A stretch of 64,000 nt of DNA, from positions 458,612 to 522,611 of the forward strand of contig NC_085083.1 in the NCBI RefSeq assembly GCF_963662255.1, in the 5' to 3' direction. A program made the position numbers and the translations under genes. The DNA is from Cinclus cinclus. Its lineage: Eukaryota; Chordata; Aves; Passeriformes; Cinclidae. Under the pieces are notes generated by a model. The model ran no database searches. It was not told where the DNA came from and was given only the letters and a program-made list of their open reading frames with translations. Each line of letters starts with the position of its first letter. The stretch's first letter is position 1. Below are positions 30,900-42,800 of this stretch, in pieces.

Positions 30900-33800
30900 G
30901 TACGGCGCACCTGGGATACGCCTGGGCGCACCTGGGCACACCTGGGGACACCTGGGGACACCTGGGGACAGGTACGGCACACCTGGGCACACCTGGGGAC
31001 ACCTGGGGACACCTGGGGACAGGTACGGCACACCTGGGCGCACCTGGGGACACCTGGGGACACCTGGGGACAGGTACGGCACACCTGGGCGCACCTGGGC
31101 ACACCTGCAGACATCTAGGGACAGGTATGGCACACCTGAGCACACCTGAGCACACCTGGGTACTCCTGGGGACAGGTATGGCACACCTGGGCACACTTGG
31201 GCACACCTGGGGACAGGTATGGCACACCTGGGCACACCTGGGCACACCTGAGCACACCTGGGGACACCTGGGGACAGGTACGGCACACCTGGGCACACCT
31301 GGGCACACCTGGGCACACCTGAGCACACCTGGGGACACCTGGGGACAGGTACGACACACCTGGGCACACCTGGGCACACCTGAGCACACCTGGGTACTCC
31401 TGGGGACAGCTGGGCACACCTGGGCACACCTGGGGACAGGTATGGCACACCTGGGCACACCTGGGATGCACCTGGGTGCAGGTACAGCACACCTGAGGAA
31501 AGGTACGGCACAACAGGGCAGAGCTGCGTACACCTGGGCACACCTGGAAACACCGGGGAACACCTGGGTACAGGTATTGCACACCTGGGCACACCTGGGC
31601 TGGGCCTCCCCTCAGCAATTTGGCCGAATTTTTAGGGGAATTTTGGTGGATTTGGATTTCTTCTATTTTGGTGAATTTTGCTGAATTTTGGCTGAATTTT
31701 GGGTGAATTTTGGCTGAATTCAGGTGGATTTTTGTGGGACTTTTACAATTTTGGCTGGACTTTTGCGGGGATTTTTCTGTAATTTTTTTCCATTTTGCCC
31801 AAATTTGTATTTTTTCCCCCCAGAAGTGTCCGTCTCCCTCCTTTCCGTCATCGTCACCTTCTGTGGCCTGGTCCTTCTGGGGGTCTCCCTCTTCGTCTCC
31901 TGGAAGCTCTGCTGGGTCCCCTGGCGTCACAAGGGGGGTCCCGGGGGGGTCCCCCAAAGGAAAGAACACCCCCAAAATGTGGGGGGGGCACCTTTTGGGG
32001 ACCCCCTCCCCGAAAGGGGGGACCCCGAGCCCCCCCCCGAGCGTTGTTACCTGGACATGGGACCCTGCCCCGAAATTGGGGGGGCGGGGCGAACCTTGGC
32101 CCCTCCTCCCCCAATTTTAGGGGGGCAGGGTTCTCCCCTCCCCCTCCCGGCTGGGGGAGCCCCCCAAGGTCCCCCCGAATTTGGGGGGGACGGTGGGGGA
32201 GGGGGGGGGACCCTGCCAGGTGTCCCCTCGCATCAGCTCGGGGGGGGGATGGGTGGCAGGTAAGGGGGGGGAGGGGATGGGGGAGGGGATATTGGGGGTG
32301 GGGGAGGGGGGGTGGGAAAGGAGGGGTCTCAAACCCCAAATCCCCCCAAAATCCTCAGCCCCCCCTTCAAAAAAAAAATCATCAGTAACCCCAAATCCTC
32401 CCCAAATCCTTCACCCCAAATCCATCACCCCAAATCCTTCACCCCAAATCCATCATCCCAAATCCATCACCCCAAATCCTTCACCCCAAATCCATCACCC
32501 CAAATCCATCACCCAAATCCATCACCCCAAATCCTTCACCCCAAATCCATCACCCCAAATCCATCACCCAAATCCATCACCCCAAATCCTTCACCCCAAA
32601 TCCATCACCCCAAATCCATCACCCAAATCCATCACCCCAAATCCTTCACCCCAAATCCATCACCCCAAATCCTTCACCCCAAATCCTTCATCCCAAATCC
32701 ATCACCCAAACTCCATCACCCCAAACCCACCTCTCAGCCCAAATCCCCAAAACCCCAAAAGGGTCTCCATCCCCAAATCCCCCAAATCCATCCCAAAATC
32801 CCCAAATCCCTCAAATGCCCCAAATCCCCCAAACCCCAAACCCCAAACCCCCCCTCAGCCCAAATTCCCCCAATACCCCCAATCCCCAATCCCCAGCTCT
32901 CCCCTTCCCCCCGTCCCTGAAGAACCGCCTCCGTCTCACCTGGGCCAAATCCCCCAAACCCCAAAACCCCCAAAACCCCAATCCCCCAAACCCCAAAACT
33001 CCCAAAACCCAAAGCCCAAAACACCCAAAGCCCAAAACCCCCAATAACCCCAAACCCCAATCCCATTCCCAGCTCTCCCCTTCCCCCCATTCCAGGAGAA
33101 CCTCCTCCATCTCACCTGGGCCAAACCCCCCAAACCCCAAATCCCCCAAATCCCCCAAACCCCAAATCCCCCTCTCCCCAAATTCCCCCAATTCCCCCAA
33201 TAACCCCAAACCCCAATCCCCAATTCCCCAGCTCTCCCCTTCTCCCCGTCCTAGAAGAACCGCCTCTGTCTCACCTGGGCCAAATCCCCCAAACCCCAAA
33301 AGTCCCAAACCCCAAATCCCCCAAAACCCCCAAACCCCAAGTCCCCCAAACCCCAAAAGTCCCAAACCCCAAATCCCCCAAACCCCAAATCCCCTAAACC
33401 CTAAATCCCCCAAACCCCAAATTCCCCAAACCCCCCAAACCCCAAATCCCCCAAAACCCCCAAAACCCCAAACCCCAAATCCCCCAAACCCTAAATCCCC
33501 CAAACCCCAAAAGTCCCAAAACCCCCAAACCCCAAATTCCCCAAACCCCCCAAACCCCAAATCCCCCTCACCCCAGATTCCCCCAATAATCCCAATACCC
33601 CCAATCCCATTCCCAGCTCTCCCCTTCCCCCCGTCCCGGAAGAACCGCCTCCGTTTCACCTGGGCCAAATCCCCCAAACCCCAAAAGTCCCAAAACCCCA
33701 AACCCCAAATCCCCCAAACCCCAAATCCCCCAAATCCCCCAAACCCCAAATTCCCCAAACCCCCCAAACCCCAAATCCCCCTCACCCCAGATTCCCCCAA

Positions 33801-36800
33801 TAACCCCAATACCCCCAATCCCATCCCCAGCTCTGCCCTTCCCCCCGTCCCGGAAGAACCGCCTCCGTCTCACCTGGGCCAAATCCAACCTGAGCTCTAC
33901 GACTCCTCCGCGGCCCAGCCGGGCACCTGCCTGTCCGCTGCTCACCTGGCTGACTCCGGCAGCCCCGGGGCCGGGCCGAGCTCTCCGTGCGGCCGCCTGA
34001 GCGTGTCCCTGCGCTACTGCTACGGCTCGCAGCAGCTCCAGGTGCGCGTCCTGCGCGCCCGCGACCTCCCGGCCAAAGACTCCAACGGCTTCTCCGACCC
34101 CTACGTCAAGATCTACCTGTTGCCCGACCGCAAGAAGAAATTCCAGACCAAGGTGTTGAGGAGGACGCTGAACCCCGAGTGGGACGAGACGTTCAGTTTC
34201 GGGGTCCCCTTCGGGGAGCTCCCGGCGCGTCGCTTGCACTTCAGCGTCTACGACTTCGATCGCTTCTCGCGGCACGATTTGATCGGGCAGGTGGTGCTGG
34301 AGAACCTGCTGGAGGTGGCCGAGGCGAGGCCGGAGGTGCCGATTTGGAGGGACATTCAGGAGGGGTCGGGGGTGAGTGACACCCCAAAAATTGGGGAAAC
34401 ACAAAAAAAGGTCCTAAAAGATCCCAAAAAACCCCAGGAAAAAATCCCAAAAGGTCACAGACAGGTGAGAGAACAGGGACAGGTGAGGGCACAGGTGACA
34501 CCTGGAGGGACATTCAGGAGGGGTCGGGGGTGAGTGACACCCCAAAAATTGGGGAAACACAAAAAAAGGTCCTAAAAGATCCCAAAAAACCCCAGGAAAA
34601 AATCCCAAAAGGTCACAGACAGGTGAGAGAACAGGGACAGGTGAGGGCACAGGTGACACCTGGAGGGACATTCAGGAGGGGACGGGGATGAGTGACACCC
34701 CCAAAAATTGGGGGAACCCAAAAAAAAGTCCTAAAAGATCCCAAAAAACCCCAGGAAAAAATCCCAAAAGGTCACAGACAGGTGAGAGAACAGGGACAGG
34801 TGAGGGCACAGGGACAGGTGAGAGAACAGGGACAGGTAAGGGCACAGGTGACACCTGGAGGGACATTCAGGAGGGGATGGGGGCGAGTGGACGTCCTAAA
34901 AAATCAGGGAACCCCAAAGAGTCCAAAAAGATCCCAAAATGTCACAGGAAAGCATCCTGTCCTCACCTGTCCTGTCCTCACCTGTCCTGTCCTCACCTGT
35001 CCTGTCCTCACCTGTTCTGTCCTCACCTGTCCTGTCCTCGCCTGTCCTGTCCTCATCTGTCCTGTCCTCACCTGTTCTGTCCTCACCTGTTCTGTTCTCA
35101 CCTGTCCTGTCCTCACCTGTCCTGTCCTCACCTGTTCTGTCCTCACCTGTCCTGTCCTCATCTGTGCTGTTCTCACCTGTCCCTGTGCTCACCTGTCCCT
35201 GTTCCTCACCTGTCCCTCACCTGTGCTCACCTGTGCTCACCTGTGCTCACCTGTCTCTCCTGTCTCTCCTGTCTCACCTGTCCCCCAGGAGAAGGCCGAC
35301 CTGGGCGAGGTGAATTTCTCTCTCTGTTACCTGCCCACGGCCGGGCGCCTCACGGTCACCGTCATCCGCGCCTCCAACCTGCGCGCCATGGACCTCACCG
35401 GCTACTCAGGTGTGTCACAGGTGGGGACAGGTGTGGGACAGGTGTGGGACAGGTGAAGGATAGGTGGGACAGGTGAGGACAGGTAAGGCAGGTGAGCTCA
35501 GGTGGGACAGGTGGGGACAGGTGAGGACAGATGAGGACAGGTGGGACAGGTGAGGACAGGTGAGGATAGGTGAGGACAGGTGTGTCACAGGTGAGGACAG
35601 GTGAGCTCAGGTGGGACAGGTGGGGACAGGTCAGCCCAGGTGGAGACAGGTGAGCTCAGGTGGGACAGGTGAGCACAGATGGGGACAGGTGAGCCCAGGT
35701 GAGGACAGGTGAGCACAGGTGTGTCACAGGGGAGGATGGGTGAGGATAGGTGGGGACAGGTGAGCACAGGTGAGCTCAGGTGGGCACAGGTGTGTCACAG
35801 GTGAGGACAGGTGAGGACAGGTGAGGACAGGTGTGTCTCACGTGAGCTCAGGTGAGGACAGGTGCATTCAGGTGGGACAGGTGAGCACAGGTGAGCGCAG
35901 GTGAGCTCAGGTGAGCTCAGGTGAGCTCAGGTGTTTTGGGTCATTCTGGATTATTCCGGTTTTTTGGGGTTTTCTGTTCTTTGGGGTTTTTCTCACCTGC
36001 TCTGCTCCATCCCCGTTTCCGATGCGTTATTCCCGGTTTTTTTTGAGTTATTCCCGTTTTTTTTGAGTTATTCCCGTTTTTTTTGAGTTCTTCCCGGTTT
36101 TTTTGAGTTATTCCCGTTTTTTTTGAGTTCTTCCCGGTTTTTTTTGAGTTATTCCCGTTTTTTTTGAGTTATTCCCGGTTTTTTTGAGTTATTCCCGGTT
36201 TTTTTGAGTTCTTCCCGGTTTTTTTGAGTTCTTCCCGGGTTTTTTTTGAGTTATTCCCGGCTTTTTTTGAGTTCTTCCCGGTTTTTTTGAGTTATTCCCG
36301 TTTTTTTTGAGTTATTCCCGGTTTTTTTGAGTTATTCCCGGCTTTTTTTGAGTTCTTCCCGGTTTTTTTGAGTTATTCCCGTTTTTTTTGAGTTATTCCC
36401 GGTTTTTTTGAGTTATTCCCGGTTTTTTTTGAGTTATTCCCGGGTTTTTTTGAGTTCTTCCCGGTTTTTTTGAGTTATTCCCGTTTTATTTTGATTTATT
36501 CCCGTTTTTTCTTTTAGTCATTCCCGATTTTTTTTGTTTATTCCCATTTTTCTGCTTTATTCCCGTTTTTTTTAGTCATTCCCAGGGTTTTTTTTGAGTT
36601 CTTCCCGGTTTTTTTATTTATTCCCGTTTTTTGACTTATTCCCATTTTTTTTTTAGTCATTCCCGATTTTTCTTGTTTATTCTGATTTTTTTTGCTTTAT
36701 TCCCGTTTTTTGTTTTTTTTTTTTTTTTTGAGTTATTCCAATTATTTTTTTTCGGCTTGTCCCGGATTTCCCCTCCCCTCTCCCGTTTCTTTTTTGCTTT

Positions 36801-39800
36801 ATTCCGATTTTTTTTTTTTTTGCGTTATTCCAATTTTTTTTCTGCCTTATTCCAATTTTTTTTGCCTTATTCCAATTTTTTTTCTGCCTTATTCCATTTT
36901 TTTCTGCCTTTTTCCAATTTTTTTTTGCCTTATTCCATTTTTTTCTGTCTTATTCCAATTTTTTTGCCTTATTCCAATTTTTTTTGCCTTATTCCAATTT
37001 TTTTTCTGCCTTATTCCAATTTTTTTCTGCCTTACTCTATTTTTTTTGCCTTATTCCAATTTTATTTTACCTTATTCCATTTTTTTTCCGTTACTCCCAT
37101 TATTTTTTTGCGTTACTCCGATTTTTTTCCCCGACTCATTCCAATCATTTCATTTTTCTTTTTTCCGGGGGGCTGCGATATTCACCCCCATTTCTTTTCC
37201 TTTTCCATCCCTCCTGGATTTCCCCTCTTCTCTCCAATTTTTTTCTGCCTTATTCCAATTTTATTTCTGCCTTATTCCAATTTTTTTTCTGCCTTATTCC
37301 AATTTTTTTTGCCTTATTCCATTTTTTTTGCCTTATTCCAATTTTTTTTTTGCCTTATTCCATTTTTTCTGCCTTATTCTATTTTTTTTGCCTTATTCCA
37401 ATTTTATTTTACCTTATTCCATTTTTTTTCCGTTACTCCCATTATTTTTTTGCGTTACTCCGATTTTTCCCCGACTCATTCCAATCATTTCATTTTTCTT
37501 TTTTCCGGGGGGCTGCGATATTCACCCCCATTTCTTTTCCTTTTCCATCCCTCCTGGATTTCCCCTCTTCTCTCCAATTTTTTTCTGCCTTATTCCAATT
37601 TTTTTTCTGCCTTATTCCAATTTTTTTTTGCCTTATTCCAATTTTTTTTCTGCCTTATTCCAATTTTTTTTCTGCCTTATTCCAATTTTTTTTGCCTTAT
37701 TCCAATTTTTTTTCTGCCTTATTCCATTTTTTTCTGCCTTATTCTATTTTTTTTGCCTTATTCCAATTTTATTTTACCTTATTCCATTTTTTTTCCGTTA
37801 CTCCCATTATTTTTTTGCATTACTCCGATTTTTCCCCGACTCATTCCAATCATTTCATTTTTCTTTTTTCCGGGGGGCTGCGATATTCACCCCCATTTCT
37901 TTTCCTTTTCCATCCCTCCCGGATTTCCCCTCCCCTCTCCTCTCCCTCCCCTCCGGGGCCGTTCCCAGACCCGTACGTCAAGGCCTCGCTCATGGCCGAG
38001 GGACGGCGCCTCAAGAAGCGCAAGACGTCCATCAAGAAGAACACGCTCAACCCCAGCTACAACGAGGCGCTCGTCTTCGACGTCCCCCACGAGAGCGTGA
38101 ACCACGTCAGCCTCACCATCGCCGTCGTCGACTACGACTGGTTTGTACTGGGAGCGCTGGGAGGGCGGTCTCGGGTGGGTTTGGGGTTTTTTTGGAGGGT
38201 GTTTGGGTTATTTTGGGGTTTTTTGGGGTGTTTGGGTTAATCCCGGATGCTCTTGTGTTGACGTCCACCATGAGAGCGTCAGCGTCGTTGGGTTGAACTG
38301 GTTTGTACTGGGAGCACTGGGAGCATTGGGAGGGCGGTTTTGGGTGGGTTTGGGGTTTTTGGGGGGGGTTTTTTGAGTGGGTTTTTGGGGTTTTGGGGGT
38401 TTTGGGGGTGTTTGGGTTAATCCCGGATGCTCTTGTGTTGACGTCCACCATGTGAGCGTCAGCGTCATTGGCTTGAACTGGTTTGTACTGGGAGAACTGG
38501 GAGCACTGGGACGGCGGTTTCAGGTGGGTTTGGGAGTTTTTTGGGGGGTGTTTGGGAGGAATTTTGGGTTTTTGGGGTTTTTGGGGTGTTTGGGTTAATC
38601 CCGGATGCTCTTGTGTTGACGTCCACCATGTGAGCGTCAGCGTCATTGGCTTGAACTGGTTTGTACTGGGAGAACTGGGAGCACTGGGACGGCAGTTTCA
38701 GGTGGGTTTGGGAGTTTTTTGGGGGGTGTTTGGGAGGAATTTTGGGTTTTTGGGGTTTTTGGGGTGTTTGGGTTAATCCCGGATGCTCTTGTGTTGACGT
38801 CCACCATGAGAACATCAGCGTTTTTGGTTTGAACTGGTTTGTACTGGGAGCGCTGGGAGCGTTGGGAGGGAGGTCTTGGGTGGGTTTGGGGGTTTTTGGG
38901 AGGTATTTTTGGGTGGGTTTTTGGGGTTTTTGGGGGTTTTGGGGTTTTTTGGGGTTTTTGGGGTTTTTGGGGTGTTCGGGTTAATCCAGGATGCTCTACG
39001 GTTGACGCCCACCATGAGGGCGTCAGCGTCGTTGGGTTGAACTGGTTTGTACTGGGAGCACTGGGAGCATTGGGAGGGCGGTTTTGGGTGGGTTTGGGGT
39101 TTTTGGGGGGGGATTTTTTGAGTGGGTTTTTGGGGTTTTGGGGGTTTTGGGGTGTTTGGGTTAATCCCGGATGCTCTTGTGTTGACGTCCACCATGAGAA
39201 CATCAGCGTTTTTGGTTTGAACTGGTTTGTACTGGGAGCGCTGGGAGCGTTGGGAGGGAGGTCTTGGGTGGGTTTGGGGTTTTTTGGGAGGTATTTTTGG
39301 GTGGGTTTTTGGGGTTTTTTGGGGTTTTTGGGGTTTTTGGGGTGTTCGGGTTAATCCAGGATGCTCTACGGTTGACGCCCACCATGAGAGCATCAGCGTC
39401 GTTGGTTTGAACTGGTTTGTACTGGGAGCACTGGGAGCGCTGGGACAGCGGTCTCGGGTGGGTTTGGGGTTTTTTGGGGTTTTTTTTTGAGTGGGTTTTT
39501 GGGGTTTTGGGGTTTTTTGGGGTGTTTGGGTTAATCCCGGATGCTCTTGTGTTGACATCCACCATGAGAGCATCAGCGTCGTTGGTTTGAACTGGTTTGT
39601 ACTGGGAGCACTGGGAGCATTGGGAGGGCGGTTTTGGGTGGGTTTGGGGTTTTTTGGGGGGGGGGGTTTGAGTGGGTTTTTGGGGTTATTTTGGGGTTTT
39701 TGGGGTGTTTGGGTTAATCCCGGATGCTCTTGTGTTGACATCCACCATGAGAGCGTCAGCGTTGTTGGCTTGAACTGGTTTGTACTGGGAGCACTGGGAG

Positions 39801-42800
39801 CATTGTGAGGGCGGTTTTGGGTGGGTTTGGGGTTTTTTTGTTGGTGTTTGGGGAGGATTTTGGGGTTTTTGGGGTTTTTGGGGTGTTTGGGTTAATCCCG
39901 GATGCTCTTGTGTTGATGTCCACCATGAGAGCGTCAGCGTTGTTGGTTTGAGCTGGTTTGTACTGGGAGCACTGGGAGCGCTGGGACGGCAATTTCGGGT
40001 GGGTTTGGGGGGTTTTTTGGGTGGGATTTGGGGTTTTGGGGGTTTTTGGGGTTTTGGGGGATTTGGGTTAATCCCAGACGCTCTACGGGTGACGTCCACC
40101 ATGAGAGCGTCAGCGTCGTTGGCTTGAACTGGTTTGTACTGGGAGCACTGGGAAGGGATCTGGGGGGTTTCAGGATGATTTTGAGGGGTTTTGGGGGAAT
40201 TTTGGGGGTTTTGGGGGGAATTTTGGGGGTTTTTGGGGTGTTTGGGGTCACCCCAGAGCAATGGGATTCTCCTTGACGAAAATCCTTCGTGTTGTTGGTT
40301 TGAACTGGTTCGTACTGGTTTGTACTGGGAGTATCCAGGCTGGTTTTGAGGGGTTGGGGAGAGAGGGGGGATGGATTTTGGGGAATTTTGGGAGAATTTT
40401 GGGGGGTTTGGGGTCATCCCTGACCCCCCAAAATCGGGCACGAGGCTGTTCTGGGTGGGCCAAATTTGGGGTCATTTTGGGGGATTTTGGGATCGTTTTG
40501 GGGTTTTTTGGGGGGGGAATTTTGGGGTGATTTTGGGGGATTTTGGGGTTGTTTCGGGGAATTTTAGGGTAATTTGGGGGCATTTTGGTTTCATTTTTGG
40601 GAAGATTTGGGGTTATTTCGGTGGAATTTGGGGTCCCTCCAAACTGGGATTTTCTTGGAAAATTTTGGATTGGGAAATTTTGGAATTTTTGTTTTTTTGT
40701 TTTTTTTTTTTTTTTTTGGGCTCCCCCTGAGCCCCCAAAATCGGGCACAAGGATGGGACGGGGCTGTTCTAGATGGGCCAAATTTGGGGTCGTTTTGTGG
40801 GATTTTGGGATCATTTTGGGAGATTTTTGGGTTGTTTTGGGGGATTTTGGGGTTATTTTGGGGGATTTTGGGGTCGTTTTGGGGGATTTTGGGTTCATTT
40901 TGGGGGATTTTGGGTTCATTTTGGGAGATTTTTGGGTCGTTCTGGGGGATTTTGGGTTCATTCTGGGGGGAATTTGGGGTCTTTTTGGGAGATTTTGGGT
41001 TAATTTTGGGGGGATTTTGGGGTCGTTTTGGGGGATTTGGGGTTCATTTTGGGGGGATTTTGGGTTCCCTTGGGAGATTTTGGGGTCGTTTGGGGGGATT
41101 TTGGGTTCCCTTCAAATGTGCTTTTTAAGGGGGATATTTTGGGGTCGTTTTGGGGTCGTTTTGGGGAATTTTTGGGTCGTTTGGGGGGATTTTTGGGGTA
41201 ATTTGGGAAATATTTTGGTTTGTTTTGGGTAGATTTTGGCGTCCTTCCAAACTGGGTTTATTTGGGGAATTTTGGGTGAGGGATTTTGTTTTGTTGTTTT
41301 TTTTTTTTTTTGTGCCCCCCCTTCACCCCCCGAAATTTGCCACGAGGATGCGATGGGGCCGTTACGGACGGACCAAATTTGGGGCCGTTTTAGGGAATTC
41401 TGTCGTAGTTCCAGGCAATTTTATGGAATTTTTTGGGCGATTTTAGGGTCCCTCCCAACCGTGTATTTTTTTGGTGATATTTTTGGGGGGCGTTTGGATT
41501 TTTTTGGGGTCCCCCATGACCCGCCCTGACCTCCCCCTCCCCAATAGCATCGGGCACAACGAGGTGATCGGGCTGTGCCGCGTGGGCAGCGACGCCGACG
41601 GCCCCGGCCGCGAGCACTGGGCGCAGATGTTGGCAAATCCCCGAAAACCCATCGAGCACTGGCACACCTTGGTGGAGGTCAGAGACCCCCCCAAAAAATC
41701 CCAAAAAATCCCCCCAAAATTCACAGATCCCATAGGAACCCCATAGATCCCATAGGAAACCCATAGATCCCATAGGGACCCCACAGATCCCATAGGAACC
41801 CCATAGATCCCATAGGAACCCAATAGGAACCCCACAGATCCCATAGGAACCCCACAGATCCCATAGGAACCCCATAGATCCCATAGGGACCCCACAGATC
41901 CCATAGGAACCCCATAGATCCCATAGGAAACCCCATAGATCCCATAGGAACCCCATAGATCCCATAGGGACCCATAGATGCCATAGGAACCCCATAGATC
42001 CCATAGGGAACCACGGATCCCATAGGGACCCCATAGATCCCATAGGAGCCCCATAGATCCCATAGGGATCCCATAGATCCCATAGGGAACCCCACAGATC
42101 CCATAGGAACCCCATAGATCCCACAGGAAACCCATAGATCCCATAGGGACCCCATAGATCCCATAGGAACCCCATAGATCCCATAGGGACCCATAGATGC
42201 CATAGGAACCCCACAGATCTCATAGGGATCCCATAGGAACCCTATAGATCCCATAGGGACCCCATAGATCCCATAGGAACCCATAGATCCCATAGGATCC
42301 CATAGGAACCCCATAGATCCCATAGGGACCCCACAGATCCCATAGGGAACCCCACAGATCCCATAGGAAACCCATAGATCCCATAGGAACCCCATAGATC
42401 CCATAGGGACCCCACAGATCCCATAGGGAACCCCACAGATCCCATAGGAAACCCATAGATCCCATAGGAACCCCATAGATCCCATAGGGACCCCACAGAT
42501 CCCATAGGGAACCCCACAGATCCCATAGGAACCCCATAGATCCCATAGGAACCCCACAGATCCCATAAGGACCCACAGATCCCATAGGAACCCCATAGAT
42601 CCCATAGGAACCCCACAGATCCCATAGGGACCCACAGATCCCATAGGGACCCCATAGATCCCATAGGGAACCCCATAGATCCCATAGGAACCCCACAGAT
42701 CCCATAGGGACCCACAGATCCCATAGGAACCCCACAGATCCCATAGGGAACCCCATAGATCCCATAGGAACCCCACAGATCCCATAGGGACCCACAGATC

